25,398 bases of DNA from CACORA01 sp044234625. GTDB taxonomy: Bacteria > Planctomycetota > Planctomycetia > Pirellulales > UBA1268. The position numbers were made by a program, and so were the translations under genes. This document shows positions 1 to 9,357 of the stretch, piece after piece. The notes under the pieces were generated by a model. The model was not told the origin of the DNA, did no database searches, and worked only from the letters and a program-made list of their open reading frames with translations. Position 1 is the stretch's first letter. Every line of letters starts with the position of its first letter. The stretch is from assembly GCA_044234625.1 (NCBI GenBank), contig JBIIIP010000041.1, positions 1-25,398 of the forward strand. The letters are read 5' to 3'.

Positions 1-42
1 AATATGTTACGCGGCTCCCAATTGAACGTCGCGCGTTTCGCT

Positions 43-228
43 GGTCGGGAACGCCCAGCCCCGTCGCCGGACGTTCGCGGATGCCTTCGTGGCATCCGCT
101 CACTGCATGTCCGCTGCGCTTCGGCCGACCAATCCGCCTAGGGCGGCTCGGTGCGCGGCCTTCGCTTGCTCCCACAGCCCGGCTCTCAGGGCATGGGCAT
201 CCCCTCCCCTGGTCTGGTTCACTGGAAA
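43..228. repeat. Dispersed intergenic repeat family R1, copy 1
   Basis: This stretch shares both ends with a second copy at 16892-17045. The left end carries GGTCGGG followed by a GCCCA-G-CCCC block and TCGCCGGACGTTC. The right end carries CCGGCTC, a GGGCATGGGCA block, CCCCTCCC and CTGG-AAA. The two ends are imperfect inverted repeats of each other here (47-62 against 189-204, 12 of 16 bases). The interior differs between copies but both hold hairpins; here 77-85 and 91-99 form a perfect 9-bp stem with a 5-base loop. It fills most of the 260 bp downstream of trpD, where I see no gene. It could be a non-autonomous mobile element or a transcript-end structure; no coding sequence lies inside it. 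Confidence 0.6.
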
Positions 229-260
229 GCGTTTCCCGCGAGGCTCAAGTACGATCCGTA

Positions 261-1331
261 TTACGCATCGCCGCGCGACAGATTCGCGAGCGCTGCGAGC
301 GTCGCGGCGGCGCGGCCCGAGTCGATGGCCGCGGCCGCGAGTTGTGCCGCTCCTTCCAGGCTCTCCGCGTGGCCGGCCGCCCAGAGAATGGCGGCGGCAT
401 TGAGCAGCACGATCTCGCGCCGCGGCCCGGGCGCGGCCGCGAGCACGTCACGGATCGCAGCCGCGCTGGCGGCCGGTCCATCGACCTCCAGCTCCGCCAG
501 ATCGGCGGCGGGGCGGGTGGCGAGGCCGAACATCTCGGGTGTCCAGCGGTCGCGGCGGCTGCCGGCTGCGGACACGTCGATCACGTCGGTGGGCCCGAAC
601 AGGCTCACCTCGTCGAAGGCCTGCGGTGCCCGGCCGGTGATCGTGCCCGCCACGACGATCGCCCGCCGGGCGCCGAGGGCGACCGCCGCCTCGGCCATCG
701 CCTCGCGCACGCCCGGCCTGCCGACGCCGATCACCTGCACGGTGGCGCTGGCGGGATTGCACAGCGGCCCGACCAGATTGAACACGGTCGGCCTGCCGAG
801 CGACCGCCGGAGCGGGCCCACGCGGGCCATGGCGGGATGGTGCGTGGGGGCGAGGCAGAAGCAGAGGCCGCAGGCCCGCAGGCTCCGCGCCGACCGCTCC
901 GGGGCGACGGCGATCGTCACGCCCAGGGCTTCAAGCACGTCGCCCGATCCGGTGCGGCTGGAAACCGCCCGGTTGCCATGCTTCGCCACCGGCAGCCCGG
1001 CCGCCGCCGCCACGATCGCCGCCGCCGTCGAAATGTTGAACGTTCCCGAGGCGTCACCGCCGGTGCCGCAGGTGTCGGCGACGGTCGCGAGGCCGTGGTC
1101 CACGGGCAGCATCCTCCCGCGCAGGGCCTCGGCCACGCCCGCGATCTCCGCCGCCGTTTCGCCCCGGTCGGCCAGCGCGACCAGCCATCCACCGAAAGCG
1201 TCCAGGCCGACCGTCCCGTCGAGCACGCCCACCACGAGCCGGGCGGTGTCGTCGCGCGACGTGCCCTCGCCGTCCCGCAGCCGGGCGGTGCACGAGTCGA
1301 GCAGGGCCGCGGTGTCGGGGGGAGTGGCCAT
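261..1331 (-). CDS. trpD: Anthranilate phosphoribosyltransferase
   Basis: It transfers the phosphoribosyl group of PRPP to anthranilate, the second committed step of tryptophan synthesis in the cytosol. The 356-residue product has the glycosyltransferase family 3 hallmarks: CGTGGD near residues 88-93 followed by TFNISTA, KHGNR near 117-121 followed by SSRTGSGDVLEALG, and an NLVGPLCNP block. Length is normal for the family. I chose the ATG at 1331 because an upstream in-frame start would only add a 19-residue unconserved, basic stretch; there is no clear ribosome binding site for either. No other trp gene is adjacent, so it appears to be a solitary trp locus. It diverges from the nucleoside hydrolase across 86 bp that must hold both promoters. 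Related pyrimidine nucleoside phosphorylases share the fold, but the GTGGD/KHGNR pattern supports TrpD. Confidence 0.93.
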   Translation of the reverse strand: MATPPDTAALLDSCTARLRDGEGTSRDDTARLVVGVLDGTVGLDAFGGWLVALADRGETAAEIAGVAEALRGRMLPVDHGLATVADTCGTGGDASGTFNISTAAAIVAAAAGLPVAKHGNRAVSSRTGSGDVLEALGVTIAVAPERSARSLRACGLCFCLAPTHHPAMARVGPLRRSLGRPTVFNLVGPLCNPASATVQVIGVGRPGVREAMAEAAVALGARRAIVVAGTITGRAPQAFDEVSLFGPTDVIDVSAAGSRRDRWTPEMFGLATRPAADLAELEVDGPAASAAAIRDVLAAAPGPRREIVLLNAAAILWAAGHAESLEGAAQLAAAAIDSGRAAATLAALANLSRGDA

Positions 1332-1417
1332 CGGATCGCGCGGGGCTTTTGGCGAGGTGTGCCGCGAACGAACGGTTTCGGATACCATTCCAGCCTACAC
1401 CGGAGAACGCTTTCCCT

Positions 1418-2359
1418 GTGGCCCGCAAGGTGATCATCGACTGCGACCCCGGGATCGACGATGCCGTGGCGCTGGCCGCGGCCCTCTTCGATCCGCGGCT
1501 GGAGGTGCTGGCCGTCACCGCGTCCGGGGGCAACGTGTCTCCCGACCAGGCGACAGCCAACCTGCAATCGCTGGTGAAGTTTCTCGACCCGCCGCGGCTT
1601 CCCCGGGTGGGTGTGGCGCCCGCCGACGTGATGTTTCCGGAGCGGCCCTACAGCCTGCACGGCAGCGACGGGCTCGGCGGCCTCGACATGCCTCGGGCAA
1701 ACCTCCACGGCGCCCACCTGGCCGAGAAGGTGATCTGGGAGACGGTGCGGGCCCACCCGCGGGAGGTCACGCTCCTGGCCCTCGGGCCACTGACCAATAT
1801 TTCGCGGGCGATCGCCCGCGACCCCTCGATGAGCGAACTGATCCAGGGCGTGGTCGTGTGCGGCGGCACGGCCCATGGACACGGCACGGCCACGGCTGTC
1901 GCCGACTTCAATTTTTACTGTGATCCACTCGCCGCGAGGCACGTGGTCCGCGAGCCGCTTCCCAAGACGATCGTGCCCCTGGAGACCACCGGGCACGTCG
2001 TCTTCGGCTTCGATTTGCTCGACCAGTTGCCGGATGAATCCACGCGCGCGGGCATGATCCTTCGCGGCATGCTGCCGCATTCGTTCCGCGCCCACCGGCA
2101 GATCCTCGGCCGTGAGGGGATCTTCATGCACGACGTCGTGGCGTTGGCGGCGGTGATCCATCCCGAGCTTTTCGAGCGGTCGTCGGTGGCCGCCGACGTC
2201 GAGACCACCGGCGACCTGACGATGGGAATGCTGGTCATCGACCGGCGGCAGGCCACGGCCGCCAAGCACAATGCCGACCTGCTCACGGCCTGCGACACCG
2301 CGGCGGTCATCGACTGCGTGATCCGCGGGCTCACCGCTGCGGGAGCGGCCACGGAATAG
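1418..2359 (+). CDS. Inosine-uridine-type nucleoside N-ribohydrolase
   Basis: This is a predicted ribonucleoside hydrolase that splits the N-glycosidic bond of nucleosides to base and ribose in salvage. The 313-residue protein opens with the family signature DCDPGIDDA (Asp8, Asp10, Asp14, Asp15 chelate calcium). It also has a FNFYCDPLAA segment (the family's Asn substrate contact and Asp/Pro loop) and MHDVVALAAV near residues 235-245, which supplies the active-site His and the fourth calcium Asp. The GTG at 1418 is preferred because the signature follows after seven residues and a GGAG lies about 12 bases upstream; an ATG at 1349 would overlap the divergent trpD promoter region. Substrate preference cannot be read from the sequence. 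It converges with the HtrA gene, leaving only 28 bp between stops. Confidence 0.9.
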   Translation: MARKVIIDCDPGIDDAVALAAALFDPRLEVLAVTASGGNVSPDQATANLQSLVKFLDPPRLPRVGVAPADVMFPERPYSLHGSDGLGGLDMPRANLHGAHLAEKVIWETVRAHPREVTLLALGPLTNISRAIARDPSMSELIQGVVVCGGTAHGHGTATAVADFNFYCDPLAARHVVREPLPKTIVPLETTGHVVFGFDLLDQLPDESTRAGMILRGMLPHSFRAHRQILGREGIFMHDVVALAAVIHPELFERSSVAADVETTGDLTMGMLVIDRRQATAAKHNADLLTACDTAAVIDCVIRGLTAAGAATE

Positions 2360-2387
2360 CACCGGCCGGAAGCCCAGGGGAGGGCCG

Positions 2388-3602
<1,215 letters not shown>

Positions 3603-3641
3603 GAGGTTTCCTCCGTGAGCGAACAGCATACCGCAGAAGGG

Positions 3642-4058
3642 TCAGGAGATGTCGATCTCCATTTCGCCCGACACCTCCTCGGGGTGCTCGGCACGCGGCC
3701 CGGGGCCGCCCGACCGCTCCAGGTCGCGTTGGCAGCCGATGCACATCGTCGCGTAGGGAAGGGCGTTGAGGCGGGCCATCGGAATCTTGCAGCCGCACAC
3801 CTCGCAGACGCCGTATTTGCCGGCCTTCATCCGGACGAGGGCGTTCTCGATCGAGGCCAGTTCACGGCTCTCCACCTCCGCGAGTTGGGAGCTGATCTCG
3901 TCCTGGGTCGAATCGTAGGCGGCGTCCATCACGTCTCCCGGCGATTCGCTCCGCAGTTCGCGCAGGAGGGTGAGGTCGCCGGCGAGGGCGCTCCGCAGGG
4001 CGTCGCGCCGGCGGATGAGGATCGCCCGGAGGTTCAACAAAGCGTCTTTGCGTGCCAT
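3642..4058 (-). CDS. DksA/TraR-family C4 zinc-finger protein
   Basis: A 138-residue protein of the DksA/TraR family, whose members bind RNA polymerase through the secondary channel and modulate promoter choice, often with ppGpp. The N-terminal two thirds is a charged helical hairpin (about 1-80) with an acidic tip region around GDVMDAAYDSTQDE. The C-terminal zinc finger is complete: Cys85, Cys88, Cys106, Cys109 in CEVCGCKIP and CIGCQRDLE. The tail is acidic. The ATG at 4058 is chosen over an earlier start because GGAG lies 9 bases upstream and the family begins close to this residue. It precedes the HtrA gene by 39 bp on the same strand. The 189 bp upstream hold no gene. Whether it acts like DksA or as a shorter TraR/YbiI-type relative is not decidable from motifs alone. 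Confidence 0.88.
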   Translation of the reverse strand: MARKDALLNLRAILIRRRDALRSALAGDLTLLRELRSESPGDVMDAAYDSTQDEISSQLAEVESRELASIENALVRMKAGKYGVCEVCGCKIPMARLNALPYATMCIGCQRDLERSGGPGPRAEHPEEVSGEMEIDIS

Positions 4059-4233
4059 GGTTGCTTGCTCCGCGCCCCCTGGACGGCCTTGGCAGGGGCC
4101 GGACAGGACGGGTCGCAACAAATAGTACGGCCCTCGGGCGGAATGGTTCGCCCGCGAAGAATCGGCAGCAGAGTAGGCCGAAATGGAGGAAACCGGGCCG
4201 ACGACAGTTGGCGGGCTCCGGGCGGACTCTGCG

Positions 4234-4247
4234 GCCGTGGAAACGGC
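4234..4247 (-). terminator. Small hairpin directly after the propeller gene stop
   Basis: A perfect 5-bp stem (GCCGT/ACGGC) with a 4-base loop immediately follows the stop codon at 4248-4250 on the minus strand. There is no T run. It may mark the 3' end of the five-gene transcript or only stabilise it. The rest of 4059-4247 holds no gene I can support. Confidence 0.25.
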
Positions 4248-5405
4248 TCAATCGGCAGCTGAAAAACACCACACCGTGCCATCCGTCGACGCCAGGACAA
4301 CCCGCCCGGCCGCCACGGCTGGGCCTCCGGCAAAGCCACCGCCCGCGTCAAATTCCCACACGGGTTCACCATCGGCGGCGGCGACGGCAACGACCCGGCC
4401 GGCCGAGTCGCCGACGACGGCGGCCAGGGTGCCGTCGGGCCGGGAGACGACGGCGGCCGATCCATCCACACGCCCCCGCATCGGCCGCCGCCAGCGGCGC
4501 GCGCCGTCGTCGACCGCGAAGGCCTCGAGGGCCCGGTTCCGCGAGCCGACGATCGCCAGGGTGTCGGCCAGCGCCGCACTCGAGCGATACGACTGCCCTT
4601 TGGCCGTGGGCTCGGCCCGCCAGATGACCGTCGCCCGGGCCGCATCGATGCAGAAAAAGACCCCTTCTTCCGTGCCGAACAACACCCGCGAACCGCGGGC
4701 AGCGGGAGTCGTGCCGGTGGGCCCGTCGATGGGCACGGCCGCGGTTTCCTTTCCCGTCGTCGCATCGATGACGTGCAGCTTGCCATCGCATCCCGCCACG
4801 AGGACCGACCCCGCAGCCACCGTCGGCGAGCAGCGGATCTGATCGGCGATCGAATGCTTCCAGACCACGCCGCCATCGCCCAAGGCCAGGCACGTGAGCG
4901 ACGCGTCCTGCGAGCCGACGAGCACCCGCAGGCCGTCGTCCGCGGCGAGGATCGTGGGCCCGCCGGAGATCTCCCCCTCGGTGGCGTACTGCCAGCGGAG
5001 AATCCCCGTGCCCCGGTCGAACGCCCGCACCACGCCGGCGGCGTCGCCGACCACCACCAGCGGCAATGTGGCGGCGGGCGACGCGGCGGCCGCCGCTGGA
5101 AACCCCGCGTCGCTCGTGAAGGTCCACCGCGTCGCACCGTCGGCAAGGTCCAGCGCGTGGAAGGTGCCGTCGAGATCGCCCACGTAGACCGTGCCATCCG
5201 CGATGACGGGCGTCGCGTCGAAGGCCGTCTTGTCGAAGCCCCGCCGCCAGGACTCGGCGAGCGGGAAACGGAGCACGGCCGCCGATCGGCCGGTGCCCGC
5301 CAACGAGCCCCGGGCCATCGGCCAGGCGTCGGCGGGGGCCTCGTCGGCGGCGAATAACCCGCGGCAGACCACGGCCGCCGCGGCCATGAGCAGCAGGCGA
5401 TTCAT
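4248..5405 (-). CDS. Secreted PQQ-like beta-propeller protein (BamB-like repeats)
   Basis: A 385-residue protein with a signal peptide at residues 1-19 (MNRLLLM, hydrophobic AAAAVV, GLFA-AD) and then tandem outer-strand repeats of the quinoprotein/BamB type. The recurring units are GTVYVGDLDGTFHALDLADG, VVVGDAAGVVRAFDRGTG, LVAGCDGKLHVIDATTG and VLFGTEEGVFFCIDA. I count roughly seven to eight blades. Such proteins are extracytoplasmic scaffolds or, with added residues, quinoprotein dehydrogenases. I see no dedicated PQQ-binding Cys-Cys or calcium site, so a binding or scaffold role is more likely. The Cys in the leader is not in a lipobox context. The ATG at 5405 overlaps the stop of the alcohol dehydrogenase gene (ATGA), indicating translational coupling and a shared operon. 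Confidence 0.8.
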   Translation of the reverse strand: MNRLLLMAAAAVVCRGLFAADEAPADAWPMARGSLAGTGRSAAVLRFPLAESWRRGFDKTAFDATPVIADGTVYVGDLDGTFHALDLADGATRWTFTSDAGFPAAAAASPAATLPLVVVGDAAGVVRAFDRGTGILRWQYATEGEISGGPTILAADDGLRVLVGSQDASLTCLALGDGGVVWKHSIADQIRCSPTVAAGSVLVAGCDGKLHVIDATTGKETAAVPIDGPTGTTPAARGSRVLFGTEEGVFFCIDAARATVIWRAEPTAKGQSYRSSAALADTLAIVGSRNRALEAFAVDDGARRWRRPMRGRVDGSAAVVSRPDGTLAAVVGDSAGRVVAVAAADGEPVWEFDAGGGFAGGPAVAAGRVVLASTDGTVWCFSAAD

Positions 5406-6589
5406 CGGGCGGCCTCGTAGAGGGCCGCCAACTCCACCGCGCCGACGGTCCGCGGGTTGAAACCGGCCGTCCACTGCACGGCGGCAGCGGCGGCGAGCCG
5501 GGGCACGTCGACCGTGCCGAGGCCCAGCCCCGCGAGCGTGGTGGGCAGGCCCGCCCGCTCGAGCAGGGCGGCGAGCCAGTCGGCAAGCCGCTGTCCAGCC
5601 GCGTTGCCGGCAACGCCCGGATCGAGATCGCGGGCGAGCTCCGCGTAGCCATCTCCGCAGGCCGCCGCATTGAAACGCACGACATGCGGCAGCATGAGGC
5701 CGACGGCTTGGCCGTGCACGATGCCGTGGTCAGCGGTGAGCGGATTGGCGCACGCATGGGCCGCGCCGAGCATCGCGTTCTCGATCGCCAGGCCGGCCCA
5801 CGCGGCTCCCAACTGCACGGCGCCGCGGGCGTCGCGGTCGTGCGGGATCTCGAGGACGCGGGGCACGTTCGTGGCGAGCAGCCGCCATGCCTCGCGGGAG
5901 AAGAGCCGTGAAGCCGGCGTGGCGGCGCGGCTGACGTGGCTCTCCACGGCATGCGACACGGCGTCGATGGCCGTGAGCGCCGCCACGTGGGCCGGCTGGG
6001 TGAGCGTGAGGTCGACGTCGAGAATGGCGATGGTGAACGCGGCCCGCGCATCACCGCAGGCCATTTTCACGCCGGTGACGGAATCGGTGATCAGGGCGAA
6101 CGACTGCGTTTCACTGCCCGTGCCGGCCGTCGTCGGCACCGCGATCGACGGCAGGAGCGACCCCTTGGCCGGGCCGGCCTTGTTGCGGCCCCAGTAGTCC
6201 TGCATCCGGCCCCCCCACGAGTGCAGGAAGTTGATCCCCTTGGCGCAGTCCATCGAGCTGCCGCCGCCGATGGCCACGATGAGGTCGGGCCGCACCTCGC
6301 GGGCCATGGCCGCGCCCGCCTCGACCTGATCCGTGGACGGGTTTTCCCCGAATCGGTCGAAGAGCTCGCAGCCCACCCGCACGCCCGCCATCGCCGAGAT
6401 CCCGGCCGCGGCATGCCCGGCCCGCACCACGCCCGGATCGCTCACCACCAGCACCCGCGCGGCTCGCATCTCGCGGGACATTTCGCCGAGCCGGCCAATC
6501 GATCCCGGCCCCACGACGAGTCGCGTGGCCGCACGAAATTCGAACCCCGGCGAGGGTGGTGGTGATGGCGACCGGAAGTTCTCGGACAC
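5402..6589 (-). CDS. Iron-containing alcohol dehydrogenase
   Basis: A group III (Fe-ADH) oxidoreductase of 395 residues, interconverting an alcohol and an aldehyde with NAD(P)H in the cytosol. The nucleotide-binding loop is GGGSSMDCAKG at about 108-118, followed by PTTAGTGSE at 152-160. The four metal ligands of the family are all present: Asp209 and His213 (DAVSH), His278 (AAHACANPL) and His292 (VHGQA). The His found four residues after the third ligand in FucO-type enzymes is Asn282 here. The GTG start at 6589 follows a strong AGGAGG at 7 bases. It sits 36 bp after the aldehyde dehydrogenase gene and overlaps the propeller gene by 4 bases. Substrate is unknown; context suggests the alcohol partner of the aldehyde made or used by the neighbouring enzymes. 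Confidence 0.9.
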   Translation of the reverse strand: MSENFRSPSPPPSPGFEFRAATRLVVGPGSIGRLGEMSREMRAARVLVVSDPGVVRAGHAAAGISAMAGVRVGCELFDRFGENPSTDQVEAGAAMAREVRPDLIVAIGGGSSMDCAKGINFLHSWGGRMQDYWGRNKAGPAKGSLLPSIAVPTTAGTGSETQSFALITDSVTGVKMACGDARAAFTIAILDVDLTLTQPAHVAALTAIDAVSHAVESHVSRAATPASRLFSREAWRLLATNVPRVLEIPHDRDARGAVQLGAAWAGLAIENAMLGAAHACANPLTADHGIVHGQAVGLMLPHVVRFNAAACGDGYAELARDLDPGVAGNAAGQRLADWLAALLERAGLPTTLAGLGLGTVDVPRLAAAAAVQWTAGFNPRTVGAVELAALYEAAR

Positions 6590-6625
6590 GGAAACCCTCC
6601 TGGTGCTGTCCGTGGGGGAAAGGCG

Positions 6626-8053
6626 TCACGCCACCGCCGCCGCCGCGGTCTGCAGGGCCCGCGAACGATACAGGAAATCGATGATGTTGCCCTCGTGGGG
6701 CTGCAGCCAGTCGAGCTTCGTGGTGGGCAGCGGACCCAGGTTCAGCCGGTCGATGTGCGTGGCATCGACGAGCTGCCGCTGGAAGGCCCCGTCGTCGGTG
6801 ATCGCCGTGCAGACGAGCGTGGGGCCGATGGCATCGAGCATCCGCGGCTGCGGGCACTCGACCACGCTCACGAAGGGAAACATGTATTCGGCCCTGGCGA
6901 TCTCGGGCTCCGGAGTCGCGCAGTGCACCACGGTGGGCCGCAGCCAGCCGCACCGCTCGCCCTCCACCAGACGGGGGCCGTACGCCGCCGTGGCATGGTG
7001 CACGCCGGGGGCCCCGAGGCCCGCTTCGATCTGTTCCCAGATCGCCTTCGCCGCGCCGGGAATCGTGAAGGCCGCCAGTTTCGCCTCGGGGTCATCCGGT
7101 GGCTTCACGTCGATCGGGCCCAGCCGCGCAGCCAGGGCCTCGGCGATCGCCTTGGTGTGGCGGCTGGCATAGATGGCCGATGCGTTGATGCAGCCGCGCC
7201 CGCTGTTGATGGCGACGCTCTCGGCCATCACGTCGAGATACCGCTCCCAATCGTCCACCGCGTCGTCGCCGAGGATGAGCTTCGAGAAGCCGGGGCCATG
7301 CACCTGCACGCCGGGATTGCCCCGATATTGCTCTACGGTCCTCGCGCTCCCGAAGATCATGCTGCGGCGGCAGCCGGCGAGGATCGCCGCCCCCACGTCG
7401 GTCGCGCCGGGGTAGAGTCCGATCGCCGCGGGCGGGATTCCCGCCTCCATCATCGCCGCAGCCATGCGATATGGAGTCCATGGCTCCTGGCTGCCCGGCT
7501 TCATGACGAGGCCCACGCCCAGGGCCACCACCGGGAGCCAGAGCGTGTGCACGCCGGGCGAGTTGGAGGGGAGCACCAGCCCGAGCACTGGCGACTGGGC
7601 CTGGTAGCTCACCGTCACGCCGCGCTGCTCCTGGCCATGGCCTCTCCACAGGATCTCCGTCGGCAGGCCGCGGGAGAGGGCGTCGAGCATGCGGTCCATA
7701 TTTGAGAGCACGAACATGTTTTTCTGCATGTTGGCCCGGCACAGCGCCTCGGGCAGACCGGTGGTGGCCGACTGCTGCCGAGCGAAATCATCGGGTGATT
7801 GCCGAGCGTCGCCGATGGTGAGCGTGCCATGGGCATAGAGGTTGCCCGCGGTCTGGAGCCGCTCCACGATTTCCTCAGGGTCGATCTCCAGGAGGGCCTC
7901 CCGCGCCTGCCGTGCCTTGGGCAGATCGCGTCCCACGATCGCGCCCCCCACCTGGCTCACCTCGCAGACCGGCTCGCCGGTGAGGAAATGCACGAGCGTC
8001 TCGCGATCGAGCGATTCGTAGGGCTTGCCGAAGCGGAACGCGGGGAGATGCAT
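6626..8053 (-). CDS. Aldehyde dehydrogenase-superfamily protein, acyl-CoA-reductase-like
   Basis: A 475-residue member of the aldehyde dehydrogenase superfamily. The catalytic Cys is Cys288 in SGRGCINAS, a conserved Lys185 follows VMKPG, and the Asn of the oxyanion hole is probably Asn164 in LPSNSPGV. The usual general-base Glu of hydrolytic ALDHs is missing: the place of LELGG is taken by VHGPGF (about 251-256), a GxG pattern resembling CoA-acylating enzymes such as AdhE, EutE and PduP. I therefore infer an acyl-CoA or acyl-enzyme reductase, like LuxC, rather than an aldehyde-to-acid enzyme. The ATG at 8053 has GAGG 6 bases upstream. It lies 114 bp after the adenylating-enzyme gene and 36 bp before the alcohol dehydrogenase gene on the same strand. 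Confidence 0.82.
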   Translation of the reverse strand: MHLPAFRFGKPYESLDRETLVHFLTGEPVCEVSQVGGAIVGRDLPKARQAREALLEIDPEEIVERLQTAGNLYAHGTLTIGDARQSPDDFARQQSATTGLPEALCRANMQKNMFVLSNMDRMLDALSRGLPTEILWRGHGQEQRGVTVSYQAQSPVLGLVLPSNSPGVHTLWLPVVALGVGLVMKPGSQEPWTPYRMAAAMMEAGIPPAAIGLYPGATDVGAAILAGCRRSMIFGSARTVEQYRGNPGVQVHGPGFSKLILGDDAVDDWERYLDVMAESVAINSGRGCINASAIYASRHTKAIAEALAARLGPIDVKPPDDPEAKLAAFTIPGAAKAIWEQIEAGLGAPGVHHATAAYGPRLVEGERCGWLRPTVVHCATPEPEIARAEYMFPFVSVVECPQPRMLDAIGPTLVCTAITDDGAFQRQLVDATHIDRLNLGPLPTTKLDWLQPHEGNIIDFLYRSRALQTAAAAVA

Positions 8054-8167
8054 GGTGGGCCTCGGGAGACGGAGCGAAGGAGACGGTCAGCGAACACGCG
8101 TCGCGTATTGTAAAAGGGTCGGTCGCCTGCGAGTGGCCGGGCCTCCGGCCTGCGACAGGAAGATGCG

Positions 8168-9316
8168 TCAGTACACACCTACGGTCGTCGTTGCCGCCAG
8201 GGCCCGGAACGGCCTCACCCCGCTGATGCCGTCCCACGGGTATTTCGTGTAGGGCCGCTCCCGCTCCCCCTCGTCGCGTTCGAGGAAGCCCGGGATGAAC
8301 GTCTCCTTCGTGAGGGTCGTGAGGCGGACGCGGCCCGTGCTGCCATACGGCACGGTCTCGTCGGGATTGTCGAAGTCGACGACCTCGATCACGGCGCGGG
8401 GCTGAGGGGCGTAGTAGGCGATCGTGTAGCCGTCGGCCGGCACGACCGGCCGCGAGGCGGCCAGTCCCATCAGCGTGTTGCCGTAGGTGGGCGTCATGAA
8501 GGCGCCGTCGAGGAGTTCCTCGACCGCGAACCGCGTCCACTGCGGCGTGAACTCCGTGCCGCCGGAAAAGATGCCGGTGATCCCCGCCTGACGGATCGTC
8601 GTGCCCTTTTTTTCAAGCGCCAGGGCCAGGGCCTCGAGGAGCTTGGGCGTCGTGAACATGCAGCGGATGTCGTGGCCGGCTTCGAGGATCGTGATCGCCT
8701 GGTCGATGCAATGCTGCTTGTAGGCTTCGAGGTGCTCCATCCAGCCCTTCTGGATGAGTTTGATCACCCAGCGCGGATCGAGATCCACGCAGAAGCAGAT
8801 GCCGCCGCGGTGCTGGGCGAGGTGTTCGATCGAGAGCCGCAGGCGGCGGGGGCCGGAAGGGCCGAGCATCAGCCAGTTGGCTCCCTGGGGGAAATGTTCC
8901 TCCGGCAGCGTTTCGCTGAACATCTCGTAGTCGGTGCGGAAGTCGCGGGAGTTGTACCGCGACTTGGGGATGCCGGTGGTGCCACCGGTCTCGAAGACAT
9001 ACGCCGGCTGGTCGGCCAGCCCCTTGGGCACCCAGCGCCGCACGGGGCCGCCCCGCAGCCATTCATCCTCGAAGGGCGGAAACTTTTTCAGGTCGGCGAA
9101 GCACTTCACCTCGGTGAGCGGATCGAAGTTCAAGCGGGTGGCGTAGTCGAGCCAGAACGGACAACCGGTCGTGGGATGAAAGTGCCAGGCCATCATCTCG
9201 ACCGTGTGGGCATCGAGCGTCGCCCGGGCCGCTGCCACGGCCGCGCTGTCCGCGACCTCGAAGGCGGGAGGCCGGGATGCGGGGGCGGGGCTGGCGGCTG
9301 GGCTGGGGGTGGCCAT
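8168..9316 (-). CDS. LuxE/phenylacetate-CoA-ligase-like adenylating enzyme
   Basis: A 382-residue adenylate-forming protein. It has the phosphate-binding loop FETGGTTGIPKS at residues 108-119, a SGGTEFTPQW segment near 251, the TYGNTLMG aromatic/acidic-site block near 277, and a GSTGRVRLTTL block near 325 that resembles the hinge region. The length matches LuxE acyl-protein synthetases (about 370) and is shorter than typical phenylacetate-CoA ligases (about 430). The N terminus is Ala/Pro-rich. The family activates a carboxylic acid with ATP and passes it to a thiol (CoA or an enzyme Cys). The ATG at 9316 follows AGGAG at 9 bases. It is 41 bp after an unknown gene and upstream of the reductase-like aldehyde dehydrogenase, consistent with acid activation feeding a reduction. 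Substrate unknown. Confidence 0.75.
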   Translation of the reverse strand: MATPSPAASPAPASRPPAFEVADSAAVAAARATLDAHTVEMMAWHFHPTTGCPFWLDYATRLNFDPLTEVKCFADLKKFPPFEDEWLRGGPVRRWVPKGLADQPAYVFETGGTTGIPKSRYNSRDFRTDYEMFSETLPEEHFPQGANWLMLGPSGPRRLRLSIEHLAQHRGGICFCVDLDPRWVIKLIQKGWMEHLEAYKQHCIDQAITILEAGHDIRCMFTTPKLLEALALALEKKGTTIRQAGITGIFSGGTEFTPQWTRFAVEELLDGAFMTPTYGNTLMGLAASRPVVPADGYTIAYYAPQPRAVIEVVDFDNPDETVPYGSTGRVRLTTLTKETFIPGFLERDEGERERPYTKYPWDGISGVRPFRALAATTTVGVY

Positions 9317-9357
9317 CCAATGGGCTCCTGGGCAGGGCGAGCCGTCGCGCTTGGGGA

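Noticed and set aside
151..1923. Long open frame on the plus strand opposite trpD, continuing into the nucleoside hydrolase region
   Set aside because: It is antisense or out of frame to two clear enzyme genes and its translation is Ala/Arg/Ser-rich low-complexity sequence, as expected by chance in very GC-rich DNA.
5360..5405. Lipoprotein signal in the propeller protein
   Set aside because: The only leader Cys follows Ala-Val-Val and is succeeded by Arg, which does not fit a lipobox; an ordinary signal peptide with cleavage at LFA-AD fits better.
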